17,176 nucleotides of DNA from SZAS-79 sp038211455 (GCA_038211455.1 JBBQVP010000086.1:1-17176), one strand, 5' to 3'; positions 1 to 7,505 are shown, counted from the stretch's first letter. Translations and numbers: made by a program. The notes: generated by a model from the sequence alone, not told the origin.

Positions 1-62
1 CGGCCGAGGTAATACGCGGAGGAAACGCCGAGCAGGCCGGAGCCGAGAACGATGACACGCAT
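1..62 (-). CDS. dadA: D-amino acid dehydrogenase-like FAD oxidoreductase, N-terminal fragment
   Basis: Only the first 20 codons are in the window; the gene runs off the left edge. They encode a hydrophobic beta strand (MRVIVLG) followed by the FAD-binding Rossmann fingerprint GSGLLG at residues 7-12 and then SSAYYLG. This is the usual start of DadA, the small subunit of membrane-associated D-amino acid dehydrogenase, which oxidatively deaminates D-amino acids to 2-oxo acids. The start is the ATG at 62-60, with a short AAGG Shine-Dalgarno about eight bases upstream. A two-aptamer glycine riboswitch lies directly upstream, so expression probably follows glycine, and the enzyme may act on glycine or a related amino acid. 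With so little sequence, another member of the DAO family (glycine oxidase-like, sarcosine oxidase-like) cannot be ruled out. Confidence 0.75.
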   Translation of the reverse strand, partial: MRVIVLGSGLLGVSSAYYLG

Positions 63-120
63 GGGACACCTTCAGGAAAGGCCGCGCGGGCGGGCTTGCC
101 GCCGCGCATTTGCCGCTCCC

Positions 121-300
121 CCTGTCCGTGTTACCTGAGAGATTCACCCACAGCGCCCGCTGCGGCCTTGCTCCTTCGGTGCGTCACCCGGGGTGACGGC
201 TCTCCAGACGGCGATTCAACATATGCAGTACGGGACCTGAGCGTGCATGGGAGTTTGCGCCTTCGGTGACCGGACGGATCCGGTGCTCTCCTGCATGCGG
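121..300 (-). ncRNA. Tandem glycine riboswitch (two aptamers) in the dadA leader
   Basis: Read on the minus strand, two glycine-aptamer units follow each other. Aptamer 1 (about 294-225) has GGAGAG, a P2 hairpin ACCGGA-TCCG-TCCGGT, then ACCGAAGGCGCAA and CTCAGGTCCC, and is closed by GCAG/CTGC. Aptamer 2 (about 208-121) has TCTGGAGAG, a P2 hairpin built on GTCACCCCGGGTGAC, then ACCGAAGGAGCAA and ATCTCTCAGGTAACACGGACAG. These match the known gcvT-type glycine riboswitch core. The linker between the two is about 16 nt. Between aptamer 2 and the dadA ATG lies a GC-rich inverted repeat (GCGCGG pairing with CCGCGC, about 78-104) that ends shortly before the ribosome binding site. There is no U-tract, so control of translation start seems more likely than termination. 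Confidence 0.9.
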
Positions 301-302
301 AC

Positions 303-331
303 AATATAGCCGACACGCCGCCGCGCAGCAA
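303..331 (-). promoter_or_regulatory. Predicted sigma70-type promoter for the riboswitch-dadA transcript
   Basis: On the minus strand there is TTGCTG (331-326), a 17-base spacer, and TATATT (308-303). The expected transcription start is near 296, just ahead of the first riboswitch aptamer. This arrangement is what a riboswitch leader needs. It is a motif-based prediction only. Confidence 0.6.
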
Positions 332-497
332 TAGCGGACCCCGGTCTCCCGGCTCACGCGCGGGCTCGCGTCACCGCACACCTTCCGGCGGAGGCTGGCA
401 TTTCGCGCGGATTGGCGGCAGTATGTTTCGCAATCGCGCAGGAGCTCTCGATCCGTGTTCTTCGCCACCCAGTGCAACTGAATCTCGCGGCGGTTTC

Positions 498-1211
498 GTG
501 AAACGAGCGAACCGGTTCGGGCAGCCTGTTTCCGCGGCCGTGGCGGGATTGTTGGCGTGCGTATGGTGCTTCGCGCAGGAAGCGCCAGATCTGGGCTTTA
601 CCACCCGGGTCAGTGCGGCGCTGATCTCGCAGTACACGCTGCGCTTCGGACCGCCCACGCCCGGGCGCCTGACATCATGGATAGCGTATGCCAGGGCACA
701 GAAGGCGGCCGATTTCCTGCGTCGCATGGAGGCCGCCCCGGGACTCGAGGCCGGTTCCCTGCAGGGCGTCAACGATGCGATCAACACGCGCGTGAGGTTT
801 CTCGATGACAAGGTGCACTGGGGCGAGGACGATTACTGGGCCACCCCGGCGGAGTCGATCGGAAGCGCGGGCGGCGACTGCGAGGATTACGCCATCGCCA
901 AGTACTATCTTCTCAAGGAACTAGGGGTGCCGATATCACGCCTGAGGATCACCTATGTGCGCGCCCTGCGCCTCCAGGGCCAGGCCCACATGGTGCTGGC
1001 GTACTACGCGAGGCCGGACGCCGAGCCGCTGATCCTCGATAACCTGGATCCGAAGGTGCGTCCCGCCGGGGAACGCGCCGACTTGGAACCAGTCTACAGT
1101 TTCAATGACGATGAAGTGGAACTCGTGCAGGGCAAGCGTCGCGCAAATCCGTCGCAGATCCGCGCCTGGCTCGCAGTGCAGAACCGCTTGATCGCCGAAA
1201 GCAGGACCTAG
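498..1211 (+). CDS. lapG: LapG-type periplasmic cysteine protease (bacterial transglutaminase-like, BTLCP family)
   Basis: LapG is a periplasmic, calcium-dependent cysteine protease that clips the N-terminus of large LapA-type surface adhesins and so releases biofilm cells. Counting from the GTG at 498, the protein has 237 residues. It begins with a signal peptide: basic VKRANR, a hydrophobic core to about residue 25, and likely cleavage near CFAQ-EAP. The catalytic triad is visible as Cys128 in GGDCEDYAIAKY, His164 in QAHMVLAYY and Asp181 in LILDNLD. The spacing and motifs fit the family. The frame is open upstream to an ATG at 423, which would add 25 residues ahead of the signal peptide; I prefer GTG 498 because it puts the signal peptide at the N-terminus, though the ribosome binding site is weak for both. 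lapD follows after 22 bases, so the two probably form one operon. No LapA-like adhesin gene is in the window. Confidence 0.9.
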   Translation: MKRANRFGQPVSAAVAGLLACVWCFAQEAPDLGFTTRVSAALISQYTLRFGPPTPGRLTSWIAYARAQKAADFLRRMEAAPGLEAGSLQGVNDAINTRVRFLDDKVHWGEDDYWATPAESIGSAGGDCEDYAIAKYYLLKELGVPISRLRITYVRALRLQGQAHMVLAYYARPDAEPLILDNLDPKVRPAGERADLEPVYSFNDDEVELVQGKRRANPSQIRAWLAVQNRLIAESRT

Positions 1212-1233
1212 CCCCAAGCACCGGAGCGCATGC

Positions 1234-3168
1234 ATGACACTCAGCCGCCAATTGTTCGCAGGCATCACCGCCGCCTTCCTCGCGCTGTTGCTGGGCATCG
1301 AGACCATCTATGTTTCCAAGGCCCGCGTTTCGCTCGAGCAGCAGCTCGATTCGCACGCCAACGAGACCGCGACATCGCTCGCGCTGTCGATCGGCTCGCG
1401 CTTGAGCACGCTGGACGCCTCCAAAGTGAACATTCTCGTCAACCCGGTGTTCGACCGCGGCCACTTTGAATCGATCGCCGTGCTGGCGCCCGACGGGACT
1501 CGGGTGTTCGGCCGCGAGATCGGCGAGCGCGGGGTCGACGTGCCGCGCTGGTTCGCGGCACTGATTCCGCTGCAGGGACCGCGCGGGGACGCCCTGATCA
1601 GCTCGGGCTGGCGGCAGCTTGGCCGCGTGGTGGTGCAGGTCCACCCGGGTTACGCCTACCGCCAGCTGTTCGACACCGCGACCGCGACCCTGGCCTGGCT
1701 CGCCGTGCTGTTCGCGCTCGCGCTGGCGGGCGTGCGTTACTACCTCGCGGGCATACTCAGGCCGCTGCGCGATATCGAACGGGCCGCGACCGCAATCAGC
1801 AACCGAAATTTCGTCTCCATCGATGTCACGCCGCGCACCCGCGAACTACAGAGCGTCACGCACGCCATCAACAGCCTGTCGGCGAAGATCCGCGACGCGA
1901 TAGCGCAGGAGGAGGATCGCGCGGAGCGCCTGCGCAAGGAGGCGTTCGAGGATCCCCTGACCGGACAGCTGAACCGCCGCGGCTTCGAGCAGGCCGTCAC
2001 CTCCTCGATCGGCGAGGGCGGCGAGATCTATTCCGGCGTGCTGGCGCTTTACTCGCTGAGCGGCCTGGAGGAGATCAACCGCATCTTCGGCCTGTCGCGC
2101 GGCAACGAGGTCCTCGCGCGGCTTGCCGAGGCGCTGGCCGCGCCCGGCGACCATGGTGTGCCGATCGTCGGGCGCTGGCAGGGGCCGACGCTTGCGGCGT
2201 TCGTGCCCAACGCAACGCCGGATTCGGGCCACGCCTGGGCCGAAGGGATCTGCAAGGCCTTCGCCCTGCGGCTGCAGTCGGAGGAGCTGCCCTCGGGCGC
2301 GGCGGCCTTCGTCGGATTAGCCCATTTCAGCGGCGAGGGAAACCTTGCGCACCTGGCCAATGCGGCCGAGGGCGCGCTGGCGCAGGCTGCGCAACGGGGC
2401 GGGCATGCCGTCGTTTCGGCGCGCATTGATGCCGGCGACGAACTGGACCTGAAGGCGGAAATCGAGGCGGCAATCGCGGGCAACCGCATCACGCTGCTAG
2501 GGCAGAAGGTCGTATCCGTGGCCGACGGCAGCGTCCTGCAACTGGAAATCCTCTCCAGCCTCACCGGCAGCGATGGCAAGCCGATTGCCGCCGCGCTGTT
2601 CGTGCCGGCCGCCAACCAGCACGGCTTGCTGGCGGCCCTCGACCGCAAGGTCATCGAACAGACCGTTGCCGCGATGGAGCGCGACGCTTCACTGCCACGG
2701 GTAGTAAGCGTCAACGTTTCCATGCAAAGCATCGCGAATGAGGGGTTCCGCGCGGCGATTCGCGCCTTGTTTGCCAACCGCCGGCAGACCGCCACGCGGC
2801 TTGTGTTCGAAATCACGGGCTACGCTGCAAGCCGGTCCCCGGAGCTGACCCGGACCTTCGCGGCGGAGGTCCGCGCGCTGGGCGCGCGGGTGGCGCTGGA
2901 TAACTTCGACATCGACCGCAACTCGATGGCCATCGTGCATGAACTCCTGCCCGCGTACATCAAGCTCGCGGTGGCGTTCACCCGGCAGGTCGGCGTGCGC
3001 GAGGATCTGCGTTTCATCGTCGAGGCGATGGTGCGGATGCTGCGTCCTCTGGAGATTCCGCTGATCGCGCAGGGCGTGGAGGATTCCGGCTCCATCGCGT
3101 TGCTGGGCGAGCTGGGGCTGGCCGCCTGCCAGGGTTATGCGATCGGGCGACCCGCGCCCCTGCAATAG
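1234..3168 (+). CDS. lapD: LapD-type c-di-GMP receptor with degenerate GGDEF and EAL domains
   Basis: LapD is an inner-membrane receptor. When its cytoplasmic EAL domain binds c-di-GMP, its periplasmic domain captures LapG and stops cleavage of the adhesin. The 644 residues show TM1 (about 6-28), a periplasmic LapD/MoxY-type domain (29-148) with the GW at 125-126 followed by VHPGYAYRQL, TM2 (about 150-172), HAMP (172-225), GGDEF (about 235-385) and EAL (about 405-640). Both enzymatic domains look dead. The GGDEF motif reads QGPTL (316-320) and EAL reads EIL (438-440). The DDFGTG loop reads DNFDID (556-561), YVKID reads YIKLA, and the usual IAEGVE glutamate is Gln (IAQGVED). This is what is known for LapD, which senses rather than makes or cuts c-di-GMP. 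A GGAG ribosome binding site precedes the ATG. Confidence 0.9.
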   Translation: MTLSRQLFAGITAAFLALLLGIETIYVSKARVSLEQQLDSHANETATSLALSIGSRLSTLDASKVNILVNPVFDRGHFESIAVLAPDGTRVFGREIGERGVDVPRWFAALIPLQGPRGDALISSGWRQLGRVVVQVHPGYAYRQLFDTATATLAWLAVLFALALAGVRYYLAGILRPLRDIERAATAISNRNFVSIDVTPRTRELQSVTHAINSLSAKIRDAIAQEEDRAERLRKEAFEDPLTGQLNRRGFEQAVTSSIGEGGEIYSGVLALYSLSGLEEINRIFGLSRGNEVLARLAEALAAPGDHGVPIVGRWQGPTLAAFVPNATPDSGHAWAEGICKAFALRLQSEELPSGAAAFVGLAHFSGEGNLAHLANAAEGALAQAAQRGGHAVVSARIDAGDELDLKAEIEAAIAGNRITLLGQKVVSVADGSVLQLEILSSLTGSDGKPIAAALFVPAANQHGLLAALDRKVIEQTVAAMERDASLPRVVSVNVSMQSIANEGFRAAIRALFANRRQTATRLVFEITGYAASRSPELTRTFAAEVRALGARVALDNFDIDRNSMAIVHELLPAYIKLAVAFTRQVGVREDLRFIVEAMVRMLRPLEIPLIAQGVEDSGSIALLGELGLAACQGYAIGRPAPLQ

Positions 3169-3366
3169 GCCGATCCTGCGCCGGCCCGGCTGCGCGGCAA
3201 TTCCTGCTGCCCGGCTTTCAGCCTCGATTCGTGAACTGCTTCACGCCAGCGCGGCGCCGGGCTCACAACTGGTTACACAATTTACGGTCGTTGCGACGAA
3301 TCCCGAGCCTGGTTCGCGTTCAATACGCACATGGGGACGTCCCATGAATTCAAACAAGGGGAAAAC
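3169..3366. other. Intergenic region after lapD
   Basis: These 198 bases separate lapD from a small secreted-protein gene. The only clear structure is a short perfect hairpin GTGAA-CTGC-TTCAC at 3231-3244 without a T-tract, so it is not a convincing terminator. No promoter with good boxes in both positions was found, although the gap is long enough to hold one for the downstream gene. Confidence 0.3.
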
Positions 3367-3687
3367 ATGAAACTCACCAGACTTGCGGCAATCGTGGCGC
3401 TGGGCGCCGTGTTCTCGGCGCAGGCCTTCGCCCAGGGCACCCCGCGCATGGAAAAGCGTGACGCCAACCAGCAACAACGCATCGAGCAGGGCGTGAAATC
3501 GGGTGAACTCACCAAGCGCGAGGCCGCGCGCCTCAAGGCGGGGGAAAAGAAGATCGACCGGATGGAAACCCGCGCCGCTGCAGACGGCACCGTGACGGCC
3601 AAGGAGAAGGCGCGGATCAACCGCGCGCAGAATGCCGAGAGCCGGGCGATCCATCGCGAGAAACACGACGCGCAGAAGCGCAAGTAA
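3367..3687 (+). CDS. Small secreted Lys/Arg-rich helical protein, function unknown
   Basis: The 106-residue product has a clear Sec signal peptide: MKLTRLAAIVALGAVFSAQAFAQ, with cleavage after AFA or AFAQ (about 22-23). The mature part is highly charged and helix-forming. It contains a pattern seen in uncharacterised proteobacterial proteins: QQQRIEQGVKSGELTKREAARL, then KIDRMETRAAADGTVTAKEKARIN and an ending with IHREKHDAQKRK. The two segments SGELTKREAARL and DGTVTAKEKARI resemble each other, so the protein may be an internal duplication; the DGT.T..E spacing is loosely EF-hand-like but not a full calcium loop. The start chosen is the ATG at 3367, with AAGGGG about six bases upstream; an upstream in-frame ATG at 3331 would put 12 residues before the signal peptide. 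I do not recognise a function; a periplasmic role is inferred. Confidence 0.75.
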   Translation: MKLTRLAAIVALGAVFSAQAFAQGTPRMEKRDANQQQRIEQGVKSGELTKREAARLKAGEKKIDRMETRAAADGTVTAKEKARINRAQNAESRAIHREKHDAQKRK

Positions 3688-3699
3688 CTGAAGCCGGAT

Positions 3700-3724
3700 C
3701 GGCGCGCCCCAGGCTGGCGCGCCG
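3700..3724 (+). terminator. Strong GC hairpin, possible terminator
   Basis: CGGCGCGCC-CCAGGCT-GGCGCGCCG forms a nine-base-pair stem with a seven-base loop, 12 bases after the stop of the small secreted-protein gene. There is no T-run after it (CGTTACC follows), so intrinsic termination is uncertain. It could also protect the 3' end of the mRNA. Each arm contains the self-complementary GGCGCGCC. Confidence 0.4.
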
Positions 3725-3759
3725 CGTTACCATGCGTCCTTTGCCAACAGGCGGGGCGC

Positions 3760-4170
3760 ATGGAAGCAGGCAGCGGGCTGCGGACGGGACTGACCGGCGA
3801 ATACCGGATCGTGGTGGCCAACGAGCACACCGCGCCTTTCGTCGGCAGCGGCAAGGTGCGCGTGCTGGCCACGCCGGTGATGATCAACCTGTTCGAGGCG
3901 GCTGCACTGGCTTGCTGCGAACACCTGCTGGCGCCGGGCCACCAGTCGCTGGGCATCCACCTCGACGTGCGCCATATCGCGGCGACGCCGGTCGGCATGG
4001 CGGTGCAGGCCACGGCCGAACTGGTGAAGATCGACGGGCGCACCCTGACCTTCCGTGTCGAAGCGCGCGACGAGCGCGAACTGATCGGCGATGGTACGCA
4101 CGAGCGGGTGGTGGTCAACGTCGAGCGGTTCGACCTGCGGGTGCAGAAAAAGCTCGCGCTGAAAGTCTGA
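3760..4170 (+). CDS. Hot-dog fold thioesterase, fluoroacetyl-CoA thioesterase (FlK)-like
   Basis: This 136-residue protein has the size and motifs of single-domain hot-dog acyl-CoA thioesterases close to FlK of fluoroacetate-producing Streptomyces. The FlK triad Thr42-Glu50-His76 has counterparts with identical spacing: Thr38 in VLATPVM, Glu46 in NLFEAAA and His72 in RHIAATPVGM. The C-terminal part carries the family's GTHERVVVN strand. Such proteins hydrolyse short acyl-CoA thioesters in the cytoplasm. Most homologues are not known to act on fluoroacetyl-CoA, so the substrate is open; a general housekeeping thioesterase is the likeliest role. The ATG at 3760 follows a GGCGGGG stretch. The gene sits between two small exported-protein genes with no obvious functional link. 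Confidence 0.85.
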   Translation: MEAGSGLRTGLTGEYRIVVANEHTAPFVGSGKVRVLATPVMINLFEAAALACCEHLLAPGHQSLGIHLDVRHIAATPVGMAVQATAELVKIDGRTLTFRVEARDERELIGDGTHERVVVNVERFDLRVQKKLALKV

Positions 4171-4197
4171 CCTGAATCACTGAAAGGGAGCCATACG

Positions 4198-4626
4198 ATG
4201 AAAAATTTTCTTGCCCCACTGATCTCCGCCGGGATTGTCGTGGCGACGGTCGCGGGATGTGCGGCGGTCCAGCAGCGGCCGGTGCTGTATCCGAACGCAA
4301 AATTCAAGCAGGTCGGCGACTCCCGTGCCCAGGCCGATGTGGACGATTGCGTTGCGCAGGCCGATCGGGCCGGGGCGAATTCGGGCGGAAGTTCCGCCGC
4401 GCGTGGCGGCATGCAGGGAGCGGCGATCGGCGGCGCCGCGGCCGCAGTCGGGAGCCTGATCCGCGGCGGCAGCGTGTTGAACAGCGCGGCGGCGGGTGCC
4501 GCGGTGGGCGGAACCGCAGGCGCGGTCGGCGGTGCGTTTCACGACGGCGAGGGCAGCCCGGTGTTCCGCAATTTCGTCAGCCGCTGCCTGTCCGAGCGCG
4601 GCTACGACGTGATCGGCTGGAAGTGA
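4198..4626 (+). CDS. Glycine-zipper outer-membrane lipoprotein
   Basis: The 142-residue product starts with a lipoprotein signal peptide: MKNFLAPLISAGIVVATVAGC, with lipobox VAGC and lipidated Cys21. After a polar stretch with an acidic patch (QADVDDCVAQADRAG) come two Gly/Ala-rich segments at about 70-112 (GGMQGAAIGGAAAAVG and AAAGAAVGGTAGAVGGAF). Their GxxxG spacing is typical of glycine-zipper membrane-inserting helices. The C-terminus FVSRCLSERGYDVIGWK is typical of this kind of cell-envelope lipoprotein and suggests a small globular tail; Cys59 and Cys133 could form a disulfide. A GAAAGGGAG ribosome binding site lies 6-8 bases before the ATG. The cellular role is unknown; related proteins are usually outer-membrane lipoproteins linked to envelope stability. 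Confidence 0.8.
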   Translation: MKNFLAPLISAGIVVATVAGCAAVQQRPVLYPNAKFKQVGDSRAQADVDDCVAQADRAGANSGGSSAARGGMQGAAIGGAAAAVGSLIRGGSVLNSAAAGAAVGGTAGAVGGAFHDGEGSPVFRNFVSRCLSERGYDVIGWK

Positions 4627-4638
4627 TGCACTCGATTT

Positions 4639-4658
4639 CTGTATCGAACTCGATACAG
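4639..4658. terminator. Hairpin between convergent genes
   Basis: CTGTATCG-AACT-CGATACAG is a perfect eight-base-pair inverted repeat with a four-base loop, lying 12 bases after the lipoprotein stop and about 65 bases after the end of pepN on the other strand. Neither strand has a clear T-run, so it is a weak candidate for a bidirectional terminator. Confidence 0.35.
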
Positions 4659-4722
4659 CAACTGGCGTGCAACCAGCGTGGCTACTGGACTTCGCCAACT
4701 AAAAGTTTCTAATTCCCGTCGC

Positions 4723-7308
4723 TCAGGCGAGCGCCTTGCCGATGATTTCCGCCACGTCGCGCGACAGGCCCTCGGTATCACGGATGCCCTCCAGCGCGGC
4801 ACGGGCCAGCGCCTGGCGGCCGGTGTCGAACCGCTTCCAGCGATCAAAGCAGCGCGCCACACGCGCCGCGACCTGCGGATTGAGCCGGTCGATCGCGACG
4901 ATCTGTTCGGCCGCGAACGCGTAACCGCCGCCATCGGCCGCGTGGAAGCGCACCTGGTTGGCGGCGACGAACGCGCGGATCAGCGAGTAGATCTTGTTGG
5001 GATTCTTCGCGTCGAACGCCGGATGGGCGGTCAGTCGCTTCACTTCGGCCAGGGTTCCGGGCAGTCGCGACGTTGCCTGGACCGCTAGCCATTTGTCCAC
5101 CACCAGCGGTTCGTGCTTCCACTTTGCATACACCGCGTCGAGCGCCGCGCCGCGCTCCGGGCAGTCGGTGTTTGCAAGCAGCGACAGCGCCGCCATGGCG
5201 TCGGTCATGTTGTCGGCGGTTTCAAACTGCCGCGCGCACAGCGCGATGATCTCGGCTTCGCCCAGTTCCATCAGCATGCCCAGGCACAGGTTCCTCAGCG
5301 ACCGTTTGCCCGCCGACGCCGCATCCGGTGAGTAGAGGCCGTTGACCGCCATCGCCTCGTAGGTCGCGCGCAGTTCCTTGCGCAGCGCCGCGGCGAGCTG
5401 TCGGCGCAGTCCGTTGCGCCTGGCGTGCAGCGCGTCCGGGTCGACCACGTCCATCTGCTCGGCAAGCGTCGTTTCCGATGGCAGGCCCAGCGCCTCACTG
5501 GCAAACGCCGGGTCGGCGGCCGCATCGCGCAATACACGCGCGTAAGCGTCGATGAAGGCTTGCGGCGCGTCCCCGCTGCCTTCGAGCAACAGGCGCGTCA
5601 CGAGGCGCTGTCCGGCCTCCCAGCGGTTGAACGCGTCCGAATCGTGCGCCATCAGGTGCGTGAGTTCCGCTTCGGTATACGGATACTTCGCGATCACCGG
5701 CGCGGAGAATCCGCGCAGGATCGAGGGCACCGGCTGCGCGGGCACGCCCTCGAACACAAACGTCTCCTCCGGCGCCTTTACCGAAAACATCTGCGCTGCC
5801 ATGTCGTGGCCGTCCGGGCCCACCAGTCCGACTGCGAACGGGATGTGGAACGGCAGCTTTTCCGTCTGGCCCGGTGTGGGCGGGCATGATTGCTTCACCT
5901 GCAGCGTGTAGCGCTGCGCCGCCGCGTCATAGCGCCCGGAAACATCAAGCACCGGTGTGCCCGCCTGGTCGTACCAGCGCTTGAACTGGGTGAGGTCGAT
6001 CCCCGAGGCATCCTGCATCGCGGCAACGAAATCGTCGGTGGTCACCGCCTGGCCGTCGTGCCGCTCGAAATACAGATCCATGCCCTTGCGGAACAATTCG
6101 GGCCCGAGCAGCGTGTGCTGCATGCGCACCACCTCCGCGCCCTTTTCGTACACGGTCATGGTGTAGAAGTTGCGGATCTCCATGTATGACTGCGGCCGGA
6201 TCGGGTGCGCCATCGGGCCGGCGTCCTCGGGAAACTGGGCGGATCGCAATCCACGGACTTCCTGGATGCGCTGCACCGGGCGCGAATACATGTCGGCGCC
6301 GTACTCCTGGTCGCGGAACACCGTCAGACCTTCCTTGAGCGAGAGCTGGAACCAGTCGCGGCAGGTCACGCGGTTGCCGGTCCAGTTGTGGAAGTACTCG
6401 TGCGCCACCACCCGGTCGATGTTCTGGTAGTCGAGGTCGGTGGCGACGTCGGGCCGCGCGAGAACGTACTTGGTGTTGAAGATGTTGAGGCCCTTGTTCT
6501 CCATTGCGCCGGAGTTGAAGTCGCCCACGGCGACGATCATGTACTGGCCCAGATCCAGTTCCAGGCCGTACACCTCCTCGTCCCACTGCATTGATTTCTT
6601 CAGGCATTGCATGGCGAAAGTGCACTGGTCGAGCTTGCCGGGCTCGGCATAGATCGCCAGGCGCGCCTGGCGGCCCGAACGCGTGACGTAGGCGTCCTCG
6701 AGCATCTCGAGCTTGGCGGCGACCATCGCGAAAAGATACGCAGGCTTGGGATGCGGATCCTCGAACTTCGCCCAGTGGCGCGCGCCGCGCTGCTCACCCG
6801 AGCCGACGAGGTTGCCGTTGGACAGCAGCACCGGGTATTTCTCCTGGTTTGCGCGCAGGGTGACGGTGTATTTCGCCATGACATCGGGGCGGTCGAGGAA
6901 CCAGGTGATGCGGCGGAATCCCTGCGCCTCGCACTGGGTCACGAAACCGCTCTTGGTCGCGTAGAGCCCCTCGAGCATGGTGTTCTTCTGCGGCACGATG
7001 ACCACCACGGTCTCGAGCTTGAAGCTGTCCGGGGGGTTCGGGATCGTCAGGCGCTCGGGTTCGACGCGGTAGGCGTCTGCGGCAAGCTTCCTGCCGTCGA
7101 TCGCGATCGACTCAAGCTTCAGTTCCCCGCCGTCGAGCACGAGCGGCGCCGCCTGGTCGGCGGCCTCCGGATTGCGGCTGAGCGCGAGACGCGCGCGCAC
7201 GATGGCATCCGCGTCGCGGATCTCGATGTCGAGTTCGACGGTCGAGATCAGGAACGCCGGCGGGGTGTAGTCCTTGAGGAAAATGGTCTTCGGCGTGGGT
7301 TCGCGCAT
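4723..7308 (-). CDS. pepN: Aminopeptidase N (M1 family zinc metallopeptidase)
   Basis: PepN is the main cytosolic aminopeptidase of many proteobacteria; it removes N-terminal residues, preferring Ala and basic residues, from peptides late in protein turnover. The 861-residue length matches the E. coli enzyme (870). The exopeptidase motif GAMEN is at 267-271 and the zinc site HEYFH at 303-307, with the third zinc ligand Glu326 in LSLKEGLTV. Around them NWTGNRVTCRDWFQ is the standard PepN context. The N-terminal beta domain (TIFLKDYTPPAF...) and the long helical C-terminal domain are complete, so the gene is intact. The start ATG at 7308 follows AAGAAGG by about nine bases. A TAAAAT at 7342-7337 could be the -10 box, but no good -35 is seen. 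The gene is convergent with the lipoprotein gene and does not appear tied to the operon upstream. Confidence 0.97.
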   Translation of the reverse strand: MREPTPKTIFLKDYTPPAFLISTVELDIEIRDADAIVRARLALSRNPEAADQAAPLVLDGGELKLESIAIDGRKLAADAYRVEPERLTIPNPPDSFKLETVVVIVPQKNTMLEGLYATKSGFVTQCEAQGFRRITWFLDRPDVMAKYTVTLRANQEKYPVLLSNGNLVGSGEQRGARHWAKFEDPHPKPAYLFAMVAAKLEMLEDAYVTRSGRQARLAIYAEPGKLDQCTFAMQCLKKSMQWDEEVYGLELDLGQYMIVAVGDFNSGAMENKGLNIFNTKYVLARPDVATDLDYQNIDRVVAHEYFHNWTGNRVTCRDWFQLSLKEGLTVFRDQEYGADMYSRPVQRIQEVRGLRSAQFPEDAGPMAHPIRPQSYMEIRNFYTMTVYEKGAEVVRMQHTLLGPELFRKGMDLYFERHDGQAVTTDDFVAAMQDASGIDLTQFKRWYDQAGTPVLDVSGRYDAAAQRYTLQVKQSCPPTPGQTEKLPFHIPFAVGLVGPDGHDMAAQMFSVKAPEETFVFEGVPAQPVPSILRGFSAPVIAKYPYTEAELTHLMAHDSDAFNRWEAGQRLVTRLLLEGSGDAPQAFIDAYARVLRDAAADPAFASEALGLPSETTLAEQMDVVDPDALHARRNGLRRQLAAALRKELRATYEAMAVNGLYSPDAASAGKRSLRNLCLGMLMELGEAEIIALCARQFETADNMTDAMAALSLLANTDCPERGAALDAVYAKWKHEPLVVDKWLAVQATSRLPGTLAEVKRLTAHPAFDAKNPNKIYSLIRAFVAANQVRFHAADGGGYAFAAEQIVAIDRLNPQVAARVARCFDRWKRFDTGRQALARAALEGIRDTEGLSRDVAEIIGKALA

Positions 7309-7429
7309 GGCTGCTGGCCTTCTTGAATGGAGGCGAATTTTACAGGGTAGTGCGCGCCAACAGTTCCGCCGCCTTGTTCGAAGGCGTCACGCCTACCGGT
7401 TGACCCCGCCCCCGGAGCGGGCGCGAGCT

Positions 7430-7461
7430 GGTCGAGCAGCAGGTCGAGCAGCAGGTCGAGC
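7430..7461. repeat. 12-bp tandem repeat, 2.7 copies
   Basis: The unit GGTCGAGCAGCA occurs at 7430-7441 and 7442-7453, with the first eight bases again at 7454-7461; all copies are identical. It lies in the 197-base gap between the end of the malonyl-CoA decarboxylase gene and pepN. No coding frame there is credible. The rest of the gap holds short GC-rich inverted repeats (such as AGGCG-TGA-CGCCT near 7382-7395) but no terminator with a T-run. Confidence 0.85.
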
Positions 7462-7505
7462 TATGGGGCCTGATGGCCGTTTCGATCGACCAGCGCGATC
7501 TCTGT

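Noticed and set aside
3231..3244. Hairpin GTGAA-CTGC-TTCAC after lapD as a terminator
   Set aside because: Only five base pairs and no T-run; too weak for a terminator call.
6607..7326. A 239-codon plus-strand open frame opposite the 5' part of pepN
   Set aside because: Lies entirely over the conserved PepN N-terminal region in the reverse frame and shows no independent features.
7430..7461. Tandem repeats as a CRISPR array or plasmid iterons
   Set aside because: The 12-bp units are directly adjacent with no spacers, fewer than three full copies, and no cas or replication genes are nearby.
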